64,000 nucleotides of DNA from Stratiolaelaps scimitus. Taxonomy: Eukaryota; Arthropoda; Arachnida; Mesostigmata; Laelapidae. A program made the translations under genes and the position numbers. The notes under the pieces are model-generated. The model did no database searches, was not told the DNA's origin, and worked only from the letters and a program-made list of their open reading frames with translations. This document shows positions 38,300-50,840 of this stretch, piece after piece. Within the stretch, counting starts at the first letter, position 1. Each line of letters begins with the position of its first letter. Location of the stretch: positions 2,182,501 through 2,246,500 of the forward strand of contig JABWDB010000017.1 in the NCBI GenBank assembly GCA_019614645.1, given 5' to 3'.

Positions 38300-39246
38300 G
38301 CCATACTATCTCACAGCTTCTATCCATCGGTGGTGTCGCCGCCTTCGCGGCCGCCATCGTCGCCGACATTAGCAGCAGCCACGAGCGACAATAATTCGCT
38401 GGGTGGGATAACCGGAAGCAGTTCGGGGAGTTCCGGACCACTTCGCTACCGCCGCCGCCACCGCCGCCACAGCGTAGCGTCCAGCCCAGTGGGCTTTGCT
38501 GGGCGGCACGCCAGCGTCTGCTGCCACTGCTGGTCCTCAGGACAGACTCATTGCATGGACACACACACACACACCGCGCATCGACAGAGACCCCCACTTG
38601 CAGGTCTGAACCGACGGACTCTCTCTTCTCTTCTCGCTCACACATGCATGCACCGAAAATCATAACACGCTTGAGCCTTAACGAGTCCTCTGGTCTAACA
38701 CCCGGAGCACCCGCGGGCAGCCACACACGCACACACACACACGAGATCTCGTGCAGCTGTTTTGCCCCAGTCCGTCGTGGCCGTGGGTCCTTCAACGAAG
38801 TCCTCTAGCGATCCGGTTATCCTGGCCCATCAGCGTGGCTCCGGTCTCTTCATCTTCCGTACGAGACAAGCGGTAGAAAGAGGGCGAAAGGGGCTGCTCC
38901 ACTTACGGGGGGCGGGGGGGGGAGGGGCGACGCGCGGACGGCGATGGCGGTGTAGCGATTCCCACCACCCGGCTGGTCCCGCGGATGGCGCCGCTGGGAC
39001 CGGGCAGATGCCATCCTCTCGGGGGACTGCTGGAAGCTAAATACATTGAGCGGCCTCACCCGTTCCCTTGGACAGCCTCCGGCTGGCTGGCCGCTGGGCG
39101 AAGAGGCTAAAGAGGTTTCTACTATTAAAAGTTTTATCACTTCTCTCACTTGCGTGGACAGTGCCTGTGGGCCCTTTTGGCGGGGCTGTGGTGGCCTCAG
39201 CGAGTCTTTCTCTCTCTAGCTCACACTCTCTCTCTGCGTATCCCCG

Positions 39247-39284
<38 letters not shown>

Positions 39285-39520
39285 GTCGAGTCGCCCAACC
39301 GGTCGGCCGGTCAGCTTGCCGCTAGTCCCCGACAACGAAAAGCAGCATGAGGCAACCTTTCGAGCCTTTGGGTGCGTTGTCGTCCGGCTTCTCGGTCGCT
39401 CGCTGTCGACGGCGGCTCTGACGGCCCGCGATCTGCAGCTGCTGCGGGGGTGCGGAGCTGGCGGTGCCGAGGCGACGCCGTCGCCATTGTGACACCAGAA
39501 CCCGCCCCTAAAGCATTTTC
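38300..39520. other. GC-rich low-complexity block
   Basis: This block holds the longest open frame of the window (minus strand, 216 codons, 38145-38795), but it spans CA repeats (about 38559-38573 and 38721-38742) and GGC-rich triplets and encodes poly-Gly and Cys/Val runs. Plus-strand frames are open here too. A (CT)n run lies at 39251-39282. I see no gene. A CpG-rich promoter of an unseen transcript is possible. Confidence 0.45.
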
Positions 39521-40169
39521 ACTGAGGCAAGGGCACCGTTCAAGCTCATGCGCATACACATGCAGACGCACTCGGGGACTCAACCACACCCACGCAGCCA
39601 GACGAGATGAGGGCAATGACAGAGTTTTAACTGGCGTCGGCTGGGTACTCAATAATTTTGCCAGTGCACTCTATGCCCGCAAGCGTTCCCGTATACGTGA
39701 GCACATAGATGTATGCATGCAGCAAGCCGTTCTCGTGTTATAATACTTTATCTCTTCTCCAATACAGCGTAGCGGTTGGTTTTCTCCCTCTCGTTCTCGT
39801 CAGCTCTTCGCCTTCACCCGGTGCTCTACGGTGCGCTAGCTAGGCGGCTAAGCACAGCCAATATGTGATATGGTCGCCGAACCGGCCCGGCATAGAAAAT
39901 GGAGAGCTAATATGTTCTCGCAATGTCGTTTCCGATAAGTCGTTTTTGTTCGCCTTTTGTTCCCGAGTCGCGTTTCGTTCCACACTTTGAGTGACTAGGA
40001 GCTTCATTACATGACCAGGTATAAGTATATTTTATGTAGTATAGAGTGTAGATTGGTGCTTTAAGAGGTGAAGACTTTGTAATGTACGTACGTCCGTTTT
40101 CGAGCCATGAAATGCGCTTGGTTAGCTGCCATTTCGATAACTTACAGATTACCTAGACCCGCGAATCTG

Positions 40170-40340
40170 TTCTCGACACAACTGCTGAGTTGTACATTTT
40201 CCGTGTTGAATCACAGCCAACGATTAACGTTCACGGAACCACTTTCGGCATTGCTTCATAAGAAGGACCCCCTTAAATGCAAACGTGCAATTGTGGGCAT
40301 CGAAGTCGCGCACCTACGTGCCTCCCCCGTGCAAGGCGCA
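40170..40340 (+). mobile_element. Second decayed Ty3/Gypsy-like fragment
   Basis: The frame contains HSQRLTFTEPLSALLHKKDP, which fits the Gypsy reverse transcriptase segment 'PL..LL.K.' just before the RNase H domain. DNA at 40211-40268 is colinear with 29-89 (TCACAGCCA shared exactly; TTTCRGCATTGCTTCRTAAG matched with only transitions), so the two loci descend from one repeat family. The tryptophan normally found after the motif reads as cysteine, and neither the RNase H nor the integrase domain is recognisable. It is inactive. Confidence 0.45.
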
Positions 40341-41615
40341 CGAACGTACCAAGACACCGGGATTGAATTGCTGGGTTATGCTTCAATCTTGCCAATTGAA
40401 CGTTACGTATGGCAATAAGAAATGTGTACCAAGTAGCATTCATTGCACCTATGTCAGCACCAAGCTTGAATTCATTCAGATTCGATTCGACACAATTCCG
40501 GTCAGAATACGCCATGATACGATGTTCCGGACAATATAAACCCTTCGAAGAATTTCGTTGTTGAATGGGCTTTTCATCGTGAGTTCACATGAACTTCCCA
40601 TCTCTCTGTTCTACAAATACCTACGACTTCGTTCACGGTGTCTATTATTATTGGTCATATGATTCTCCGTTTCCTTTCTCGAGATGATAAACCTTTTACA
40701 TTTTCTTTTGTTTTCATCGCTTTATCGAAAAAAGATCTATACGTAGCGGTATGTATCTATACACATTTGTCGTCAAGAAGCGCTCGCTGTTCTGGTTTGT
40801 GGCTTTGTTTCGTTGAATACGCACAAGGAGTAGCCGGGTGTTGTTTTTTGCTCTGTAGTGGCTCCACAAGGTTCCGCCATCCCGTTGCCTGCAAGATCTT
40901 TCGCTTCCGAATGGCGGCAGGCTCCAAGTGGCTAGATAGACAGGCGCAGGCTCTAGGGTGAGCTTGATGTCATGCGTTCTACCTATCGACCCTTCTCCCA
41001 TTGGCCCCTACTGCGTGACTCTCTCGCCCTACGTGCCACCCAATCGCAGACGCTCCTGTGGGCAGCCGCAGCATTCAAGAGGTGCGCCAAGTGGAGTCAT
41101 CACATAAAGACTGTCCGAGCTGATGGCTGCAATAAATTTCACTTGATTACAGTTAATATATACAATATAATTCATCTTACAACTAATTAGGTTCCGCCAT
41201 TGCTGACGTCCAATATGCAACAAGAAAATCTAAACTGCTACGGATTTGCCATGTGTGATACACGCAGGTCGAGATCGTCCTTGCCCACTGTCAGTACTTA
41301 ACATATTCTCGCGAGGCTTTCAGGGAGCAGTTTATTTGAAATGAGTGCAGTTTGCTGGGGCTCGTCATAGACACAGGCCTCTTCGTGTGCTAATGACGCT
41401 ACAAGTTTCTAATCTATATTCATTTACTGTCATTAACCACTCCCGATATAACATTTCAATCTGCATGAGACTCCCCCTTATTTCTTAGACATACTTGACC
41501 AGATTAGCGGGTTAATCTCCCTAGCATTGCTGCATTTCTTCGGCCCCCTTTTGCCGGCTGTCGACGTCAAGTCAGCTGGACACTCAGTGTCACCACCACA
41601 GTCGCAACGGCCACA

Positions 41616-41957
41616 ATGGGACAGGATTGTAACCTCTGTTGGTGCTGTTGCTGCCGGCCGGAAGCCGAGGAGCAGGCCGAGAGCATTATGGATGGATGTA
41701 CGCCGATCGGACAGACCGGCAAGCCGGGAAACGAGGCGCGTCTGCCGCCACCGCCGCCGCCGTCCCAAGAAAAGTCCCAGAAGCAGAATAGCATGCCAGC
41801 GCCATCCGGGGAGGGGGATCTGTCCCGGGCTAATCTGGAGATGTCTCCGGGTTCTATTGTCTGTTCTTTTATGGAGCAAGAACTACCCCATTCCTATCCC
41901 ATCTTGCTTTCCCTATCCATTCGCGTATGGCCCGACATGTCCCTTGTTCTGCCGTAG
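41616..41957 (+). CDS. Candidate first coding exon: acylated Cys-rich N-terminus
   Basis: The ATG has A at -3 and G at +4 and is the first ATG after an in-frame stop at 41505-41507. The product begins MGQDCNLCWCCCCRPEAEEQ. Gly2 followed by clustered cysteines is the pattern of N-myristoylated and palmitoylated membrane-anchored proteins, although Gln3 and Asp4 are not an ideal myristoylation context. A proline run (LPPPPPP, residues 43-49) and a Ser/Gln/Lys-rich stretch follow. The last 25 or so residues are hydrophobic and less convincing, so the true exon may end earlier at an unrecognised donor. The region is GC-rich, and overlapping frames are open as well. No family is recognised. Confidence 0.3.
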   Translation: MGQDCNLCWCCCCRPEAEEQAESIMDGCTPIGQTGKPGNEARLPPPPPPSQEKSQKQNSMPAPSGEGDLSRANLEMSPGSIVCSFMEQELPHSYPILLSLSIRVWPDMSLVLP

Positions 41958-42039
41958 AGTCGGCACCCCTCGCGGCGTCGACCGGGCGATACGCACCGAT
42001 AAAGGATAACGAAGCTGATAAGGATGCGGGAAGAGTGAG

Positions 42040-42270
42040 CGCGACCGGTGGGGGCGAATTTTGGAGTGAGCCCCAAGGAGCGAGGCAAAAACGGGAAGAC
42101 GAAGAGAAAACGAAGACGCAGACCGAACCGGGAGGGGGAACGACTTCGAAGGGGGGGGGGGGGGGGTGAAAAAGAGATCGCGAAAATGGCGGAGATCGGT
42201 CGCGCGAACGGCAAGACGCCTGGCAGAGAGACGACTGGAGCTGCCCGCTGACTTGCTGATATAGAGCGCG
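42040..42270. repeat. Purine-rich tract with a 16-base G run
   Basis: The plus strand here is strongly purine-rich over roughly 200 bases, with G16 at 42151-42166 and further GGGGG clusters. Such DNA can form G-quadruplex or triplex structures and is hard to sequence, so frames crossing it are unreliable. Confidence 0.7.
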
Positions 42271-45200
42271 GCAATAGCGGTTCGTGAATGGCCGGTGTGA
42301 GAGAAGCCGCAGCAGCAAGTGTGACTGTGTGTTGTGCGGAAAAATCGGGAAGGCTGGAACGGGAAACTCTAGCCTCGTCCCGCTGCTGGTCATTCCCTGC
42401 CGGCGCGACTAACCCGCAAGAATCACCAGAATGGCGGTGGCGGTGGCTGTGACTGTCGCGGTCGCCCTCGTTGTCTTAGTCTCCTTAGGCTCTTGTTGAG
42501 GGGAGAGAGAGAAAGAGATCCTGCGCACAGTTGACTCCGGATAGAGCCACGTGATATCATAACTCAATGATCTACACGATATCGTTTGGGGTCCACTCCT
42601 CTAGAATGGCGTTGGGAAACAATGGGGAGGACTGCAGAAGAAGGAAGCGACAAGAGGAGAGATGAAGGCAACACGCGCTCATGGCTTGTGGCGTGGCGGC
42701 AGTGCGCCGAAGGACTACGATAGTTGTTGGGGTCGTCTTGGTTGGAGCCGTCGGTGATATCACGGTCGGAGGGTCGCTCTTGTTAAAGGATCCTACATAA
42801 CATTGTTAGGGAATAACTGGCCTGGTGATGACTACCTCGTTATTCGCGATCGGCCCATCTACTTCTGAAGAGAGTGTCTGCAGAGGCTAGTTAGTATCCT
42901 CGTTAAAGAAGCCAAGCCTCTGCAGGCAAAAGCATCTATGATATATAATAATATTCCAGCAAAAAGGATGCGCTTATTGGTGTGCCCACAATACCGTACC
43001 GTCACAGCAATTTTCTCCGTATAGCAGATCATGCGCCTCCAAGCTTGAAGATAAAAACATTTTAAGTGTTTGCTAACTTGTCCGCTTTTTGTTTCTGATA
43101 TATGACTCTGTCAGTTACATTCTACGTCAGGTAGCACACATATTATAGATGTCGGTGTGATCGTCTGTTATAATACATGACGATTGCCGTCTGCTCTTTC
43201 ATTGTGACCCCTTTTCCAATACATGTCGATAATCGGAATCCGACATTTGCTCTAGATTCTATGGATCTATCTTGCTGCAGAGTCGAGGTTCAGTGGTGCT
43301 CCTAAATAGAATGTCCGGACGAGAACGTTCCGACAGTTCTTGTTGAGCTTCAGGACTTCGGCGCCCCGTCGTTGGCTTACCCTACCTACGTTAAAGGTCG
43401 CTTGGAGCAGTCGGATCAAATCATCCACCTATCTAGCCAGTCAGCGAGACAGCCAGAAGGTTCGGACTTCCTTTTCGCCCCTGAAGGACAGATACTCTCT
43501 CTATTCCTGAGCCATTTCACCTTGTTTCCGCGTATCCGGCTCCTGTCTGACCATGCGGCACACATTACTACCTCCTGTTATGACCGCTGGCGTCCCCACG
43601 TGTGTCAATGTCACATAGAGGATCATGACAGTGTGGTGTGGCCTGTCGCTGCTGCGACAACGCCGATGCTGATGATTACGACGACCGCCACGGTGATGAC
43701 GGGTACAAAAGACAAGACTCAACCCGACTCGACCCCGTGCGATCTAAAGCTGTCGCGCAACGATCAAATTGCTACGATCATCATTGCCAATAGCCAATTG
43801 GCTAATCGAATTAATCGGACATGAAGCAGCCGTCGAACGAACCACGTCACTCACCGCTCGGACCTGCTGAGATGATGTCGATTATAGGCGCCCACGGCTA
43901 AAGAAAAAAGAAAACTGGGACGTCATATCGAACACCGCCGTCATTGTTGAGACGGACGACAGATCGGGTCGCTTGCCACGGCCTGATGGGCAGACTCGAC
44001 AGGCGACCCCGCCGGAACCCGGCCAAGATAATGGCGACAATCAAGCTTTTGTCAGCGATGTAGAGATGGATGACAAACTATTCGAACCGAAAGCCGGCGT
44101 ACCTCGAGAAAATAGAAGACGGTCACCATTAAAATGTTTAGTCAAGCCCCCGACAGTGGTGTCCCGCGAGGGAAAGCTAGCACTGAAGCACTGAAGCAAC
44201 TCGCTCGGTGAATAGGCTCGTTTCTCTCTGCCTACGTCTTGTTGTGTCTCTTTGTGTACGGCAGTTGACTTCAACGAGCACAGTGCTGTTCTCGCTGTCC
44301 CAACCAGCTATGCATATTGCAGCTCCTATGAGCGGCGGCGGCGGGATGTTGACGGCGCACCCGTCGGCGGCGGCGGCGACGGCGGGAATGAAGTGAATAG
44401 CAAGAAGGAGCATCACCAAGCGGAAGGTTCGGCGCTGCCACGCCAACCAATGGCAGTGTCGTTGGAGGGCGGAAGCTGTTGTAGAAAATATCGGCGTATC
44501 AATTTTTCAATACGGCACCACCCACAACTTAAGTGTGAATTTGATGCCGCGGAACGAGCTGCCTGATGTTCAGCACTCGAAATGTTCGAGCAGTAACGAA
44601 GACTGAATTCGAGGCTAGTCGAGAAATCAGAGAAATAGATAGAGACAGAAAGAGAGGGATCTGGTGATACGATGATATATAGTCGTGACCGATGAAATGG
44701 CTCGAAAATGGAGGAATCCACTCGGACGTATCCAATCTCGAGCAATATCTTGTTGGCATTGCCCGCGAGAAGGTGAACGAAGTTGCAATAGTGCTGTTAT
44801 TTCCGTTCCCGCCGTCGGTCCCTGATGTTGTTATTACCGCCATCATCGGCGACGCTTCGATGATTGCCAGCGTATCTTGTCGTTGTATCGCCTGTTTGCT
44901 GTTGTTGTCGTCGCTGGCGCGAGGACACCATCGATTGTCGTCTCTAGAATGCGTACTCAAGACGGTCGATGCTGGTTGCGGTGGGGTGTTTTGTCGTGCG
45001 GCAGCAATTCCATGCCGATGTTTGCTTGTCGTGGACGCCAAGTGGTGTCATTGCCACACATTGCTGCTATTGGTGCACTCGTAGTAGCAGTAGTAGTTGT
45101 AGTAGTTGTAGCAGCAATCGTGGTGGAGGTGGCGGGACTGCCACCGTCGCTATGTACAGGCAGTGCCGCCCAAGGCACCGCGCATCCGGTGTTGTGCTTG

Positions 45201-48200
45201 CGTCTCGTGTGCTTCGCAGGGCATCCACTATTCCTCAATGTCTCCCGCTCTCGCGTTCTTCGACGCCCTTCTTTGGCCCGTGATGATGACGGCGACCCTG
45301 TCATATCGTAGCAGCATCAGTAGCAGCTAGCGATGGGGCAGGCATGATAAGGGAGCCGTGTCCTCCGAGACGGTGCATGGCCAGACGAGCATTGCCAGTA
45401 GTGAGGTCTAGCTACGTGGCGACTGAGGTAGCGCGCGGCCACGCAGTGAGGCTACCGAATACAGATGGGGTGATCGAAGGTGCTGTGGTAAGTAAAAGAA
45501 GGCAAGAGCCATCCTATGAGAGATGGGATAGGGGGTTGCCGATATTGGTCCAGAGAGAGAGATTGGCTGCATCGCCTTATTCACCCATCGCGACATGCAG
45601 ACCGGACCGCAGACTGCAGATTGAGCAAGATCAGGTCCAGGACTCCCCTTAAAGGATGATGTTCAAGATGGAGATGACATGTTTGTCTCGTTATCAGTGC
45701 AAGCCAGTCCTTCATGAGGCGGCTCGGCAGCGAACTGTTCATTGTACTTCGTCTTTCTTATTAGCTATTTATATCGAACATCATTTCAAGGAGATAAATA
45801 TTTCGAAAACAAAGAGCTACAACTCTCATCCAAGAACTTGCAAGCGACTATATATTCCTTTTGTCTTAGCAAGGAAGACACAACGAGCGGTGACACTTCC
45901 TTTTTGTTTTCCATAAACATTTCTATTATCATTATAAATAATATATCAAACGGCGCCCATTTTAGCACTATTTCTCGCCTTTCGAGGCCCTATTAATTTC
46001 TTCTCCCTGGACGTGGCCTATTTCGCTATTCCTTGATATCCTGTTCTTTCCTCTACCTCTAGCTGGGCAGGCCAAGGGCACCCTCGATTTCGAGGCCAAT
46101 AGAGAAGTGCTTACCAAGTTATAAAAACTGGAGTCAGCGAGTGCTTAATCTTTATTCGTTTATAGAGGTCCAATTTCCTGGCAAAAATGCCCTGAAACGA
46201 ACCCAGGCCTGTTTCGCTCTGTTCCAGCAGCGGGTCAGCCGTATTCGTGTAGCAGGAGGCTGGCAGTCTCAATGTTGTTGCCGCTGCGGCTCCTGCTTTC
46301 TTCTATCTATATATCTGCTGGCTGTCGACCCGTGGTGTGTTTGCCATCGTCTCCTTCGACGGGTGATCCCGCTTGTGTGGGTGAGAGTATTTATATAATG
46401 CCGCTCACTGATAGATAATTGATGGATACGCACATGCAGCTATGCAGTCAACTTAATAATAAATCTCGTTTATTATTATTATTTTTATGTCACGTTTATT
46501 GCATACGATCATGGCTGGCGCCGCATGCCTGCCCACACCGCCTTTCTGGCCTTCGCTGGTGGCCTGTGCCGAGGTGGCTATACCGTACGAACGAACAAGA
46601 AGTTACTAAGTAAGTGCCAAATAGAGTCGATTGACTTCCTGCCAGGCTTCCTGTCGCCGGATTTGAATTGAGAATTGCCAGCCTAGCCTCGCCAACTCCC
46701 ACCACCGAGCCGCAACTAAGCAGCTACTAAGAACGAGTCCTAGTAAGGTGTCCAACGAGCAGACGTGGAGGGGCAGCTAGCCACTGGCGGACGATCAAGG
46801 CATACGTCCAGCATTAGTTGAGTAAATAGGGTGGACGAGTGCACGGCGCAAGGTTCACACGCGGTTGCAAAGGACTTTTTGGCCACTCTTCTCCACCTTC
46901 TCCTTGCCGCCGAAAGGCAAGCATTGACAGACACTACATGAACGAACCAACCGACGAAGACCAGGTTGCTCCCTGGCAGCTGCTGCCCACTGGAGTCACA
47001 GCAGAAAGCGAAGGCGGTGGCGGCTGTAAGCATAAGCTGTGTTCGCATACGATGGACCATCGAGGATTGAGCAGCCGAACGAAACCTCGGTCCCACCGGC
47101 ATGCACAGCATGCCCGCCACACGTGCCACGGTGCGAGCCGATATGCAAATGCCATTCATACGCACATGCACAGATCCCCACCGAACCCCTGGTCATATTA
47201 TGCGAGCCAGCGGGTTGTGCTTCCTCAGCTAGCCTTGGTTCTTTGCCCTTAGCCGCCTTCACCGTCTTCGCTTGCACATGAGCCTTAAGTCGGGACGGGA
47301 CGAGAGTCGATCGAAGGAACTCCTTCCTCGGCTGGGGCCGGTTTCTTGGTTGGCCTCCTTCTCTATTTCCTCGCCTTCTTGCCCTGCCTGCTAGCTCAAT
47401 ACTTCTTGACATCCTATGGGATCTAAACTTTCGACGATTGACGCCTCTTCGGCGACGCTGCTCCATGTCGGAACGGGCTTGCGGCCGTCATACGGCCCAC
47501 GCGAGCTGGAAAGTGGAGATAGTGACAACGGCAATACTTTCATGATAGAAGGCAGTAGCAGGGATAATAATATCATTGCATGAGCGCGCGTTGAGGTTGC
47601 AGGAATGCCAGCACTCCATAAAAATAGACGAGAGACGAGACAGACACTCGACCGAAAAAGGGAGATTTGATGATCTGTGTGTGTATGTGTGCGTGTTTCT
47701 GTATGTGTGTGCATGTGCCAGCAGTGTTGAAATGGCTACGAAATAGCGTAAACCTCTCGTTTCTGTTGGATTCGTCTCGTTCGAATCATACTGTACTGCT
47801 ATCGCTCAACACCGCTTGGGGGCAAAAAAACTTTCACCTTTTTCGTTCACTTTGCTATAACAGTCGAATGGATAGTACTATCAATCCACACTTGAACTCA
47901 GCTTCCGCTTTCGGAGCGATCCGGTTCAGAGTTACCGATGTAGACGAGGGTCATTGCCAGGTATTGCCGGAACCGCTGAGGGCATCATAGGTGTCTGTCC
48001 TATTCTCTACCTATGAGCACCATTGTCGTAGGGATCTCCACCGAAAAGTGACGTATCAGAGAAAGAATGATGCGGAAGAGAGCCTTGCCTAGGTCGGGGC
48101 ACCCAGTATGCCACCTACTTGATCCGGACTGCACCGATGCACTACGCTGCGTCGGCGTATAGCAGGTTTTGTGTTCACGGCAAATAAGCCAGCCAGCTCG

Positions 48201-50470
48201 GCTGAGCTGGCCGGCTCGCCACTGGCCAATAACATGATGAACAGCGAATCTTATGATACCTACGCCGCGACCGAGTGCGGCCTTCTTTCATATAGTATAC
48301 GTAAGGATAATATCTGTATGTGTTTGAGTGTTCGGGTGGGTATCTCGGTGACACGAGCCGATCTGTGCTAGCTTGTATCTCTCTTCGCTCACATTCTATG
48401 GTACGTGCGACCATGCGTGTACGTACATCGAGTAAGATGATCACAAGCCTTGTTCGCTATGGGAGTTGGTATACTTGGTGCACCTCGTGCCTCGTATCCT
48501 TCCTGATTTCTGATTCGTTCATAGTGATCCTTCGAAAACGGAAGTGTCACTCCAGATAAGCGCAAACGCCGCTGATCCCCGGTCAGAGCGGCCGCTGCTG
48601 CTACCGGGCGTTTCAGGGGAACGAACGAGCCCAGAGGGGGAATAGCTGGGGCTGGGCGCGGCAGAGGGGAGTCACTCCCCGATGAGTGACTCGCCTTTCC
48701 TCCAGGCGAACGGTTGTTCACGTTCGTCCCGCTGTTCCTTCTGGACAGGCTGTTTGCCGACTGGGCCTGCCGAAGCCCCCCCGCCCCCCACTGCTTGAGG
48801 AGAACGGGACTACAGAATGTTCAAGTCAGCCTCGGGCTGGTTTTTGGATCGCGGAGCTACGAAGAAGGCTGGACGAAGCCTCCCTCAGCGGCTCCCGTTA
48901 CCTAGAGAGTTACGCACATCGCTGCCGGGAGTGCTGACGGGAGGACGACAAGGTGTATCAGCTGTCTAGTAAAAGGAACGCTTGTCCAGCGGACCTTCGC
49001 AGGAGAATGAAACCAGGAAAAGGAAGTGCAGACCGACATTGGCCACGCGCACACAGGCGTATATACTATATTTGGACACACATGGAGCGAGAGCGTCAAA
49101 GGTAACGCGGGAGAAAGTAAAGGACGAGGGGACCAGGAACGAATCAGTGCGCGTATCGGGTGGAAGCCCGAAGTAAGAAGAGTGAGAGGATGGAGAGGGC
49201 GAAATAGACATGTTCGAGTCGGCGCTGTACGCTAGTGTGTGTGTGTGTGTGCGTATGTGCTTGTGTTTGAGCGCAGGAGTCTACCACGAGATAGAGAAAA
49301 AGGCGACAGAGGGAGAGAATTTTAAAATTGACCTCTGCCATTGCCGCCACTGCTCCGGCGGCCTTTATACGGCCTGCCATGGCCGATCAGGTCTGCTGGG
49401 CACTGGCACAGGCCTCGGCTGCGGCCGCCTCTTTCGGCCTCCTTTCGGGCCTTCTTGGCTACTCGGCTAAGGCCAGCTCTACGGCTACTCCCCTCTAGCC
49501 GGGCGGGGAAACGAAACGAGGAAATCCATGGTGGCGGTGGTGGCGCCAGCAGAAGCGGAACGGGGAAAGTGGTGTCCGAATTGGGCCCTATTTCCGCCGT
49601 TATCGCGACCGGCGGCGAACGAAGCCGCTCCCTCGGAGCTGTACAACTGAACCGGCGCAGAGGCGAAAAAGGAGACGTTGTCGCAGTAGCAGCAGTAGTA
49701 GTACTCGTACTGGTAGCAGGAAGAAATCAAGGGGCTATCGAGGAGACAGCGCGAAACCCCGTCCACCTCTCAACCTCTTCGTTGAGGGAAAGCGCCCCTC
49801 GGACACCACCCGGCCGGGGGACTTTCTTAGATCGCAGAAGATGGTGGCAAGCAGGGACGGAACACAACGAAAGACCGAGAGAGAGAGAGAAAGAAAGAGA
49901 AAGCCGGGAACAGCCAACAGCATCGAAGTAGTTGGAGAAGAAAATGGTTCGAATCGATTTCGCTCTCGTTGTCGTCGTCGAACGTCGTCTCAGGTTCTGC
50001 TCGTTGATTCTCAGCCACGACTGATCGCCGCCGCCGCTGCTGCTGCTGCTGTTACTTCTTCTCGACTAGTGCAACGAGAAAAGGGAGGAATGAGAGCATT
50101 TGCAGAGAGGGATGGGACGACTGGCGAAACAGCGTCGTCACCCATTGGCATCCGTTTGGGCGGGTCAACTGGCGAAGTCTGAAAGAAAAGGCTATAGAAG
50201 GGTAGGTCGAGTAGGGCAGGCAAACATAGTGAGACTCCTGTTAGAAGATTTATCATATACAATCGTTTTGCGATATACAAAAAGACGAGAGGAAGACAGA
50301 GAGAGAGAGTGAACTATTGGAAAAATGATGAAGGTATAGCTCAAATGTATATACGTCGTTCAAGTAGGCACAGGTGAACGTCAGGTGCCTACAGGAATAA
50401 CGCATTTTTTTTGCTGTATTGCCAGCGAAGTGGCAATCAGTTCTCCCTAGCTAGTGCATGTTAGTACGAA
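42271..50470. other. GC-rich patches without a recognised gene
   Basis: GC-rich, triplet-rich patches at 43.9-45.3, 46.8-47.6 and 48.6-50.2 kb produce many long frames on both strands. Frames at 43973-44194 and 49841-50182 (ATG, Arg/Glu-rich, with an alanine run) are the most protein-like on the plus strand, but they show no known domain and no convincing flanking splice sites. A TG run lies at about 49235-49251. The density of CpG and of purine or pyrimidine runs suggests promoters or leader exons, but none can be named. Confidence 0.4.
50364..50392. repeat. Short hairpin
   Basis: GTAGGCAC and GTGCCTAC form a perfect 8-bp stem around a 13-base loop. AGGTG also occurs twice as a direct repeat within the element. 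No role is evident. Confidence 0.4.
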
Positions 50471-50479
50471 CTCAGGCTT

Positions 50480-50840
50480 ATGTCGGCGCTTTTGCTGTTG
50501 GCAACTCTCGCCCCACTATCATCTACGTCCCCGCAGTACTGCGATCGCTATAGTGGCCTCCTCGAGATATATTACTGCGTTGCTGCCTCTTGCACCTTTT
50601 TGAACGATATAGTTAAAAGCGTGAAAGAACTCCGCCGGGGAAAAGCCGTCGAAGGGCTCGCCAACATCCGGTTTCGTCCCCGTTTGTTATTAGGTTTTAC
50701 AAGCTGGTATTGTCGCTTATTGACGTCTATTGGAGTCGCTGCGACGTCAAGCCCCGCGTGATCTACCGAGCGGGATTCAACTGGAAACAATCGAACTGAT
50801 AACAAACACGAAGGTGGAGTAGTTCAACGAGATGTTTGTC
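50480..50840 (+). mobile_element. Possible decayed LINE reverse transcriptase fragment
   Basis: A frame with an ATG at 50480 contains DIVKSVKELRRGKAVEG, which resembles the opening of the LINE reverse transcriptase domain ('V..AI..LK.GKA.GPDGI'), followed about 20 residues later by SWYCRLLTSIGVA, comparable to 'L..LF..IW..G..P'. The PDGI core and the P..W motif are missing or altered and the frame stops at 50759-50761, so this is at best a relic. The first 35 residues resemble a hydrophobic leader and do not fit a LINE. A chance match cannot be excluded. Confidence 0.3.

Noticed and set aside
38145..38795. Longest open frame in the window (216 codons, minus strand)
   Set aside because: It crosses CA and GGC repeats, encodes Cys/Val and poly-Gly runs, and the opposite strand is open too. 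Composition explains it.
44177..44446. Minus-strand frame resembling a signal peptide (MAWQRRTFRLVMLLLAIHF..)
   Set aside because: It is antisense to a GGC-triplet stretch that forces an alanine run. The rest has no secreted-protein features, and a plus-strand frame fits equally well.
49341..49931. 196-codon plus-strand frame
   Set aside because: It lies in a GC-rich purine-biased block, lacks an ATG at its start, and shows no domain. Other frames are open in parallel.
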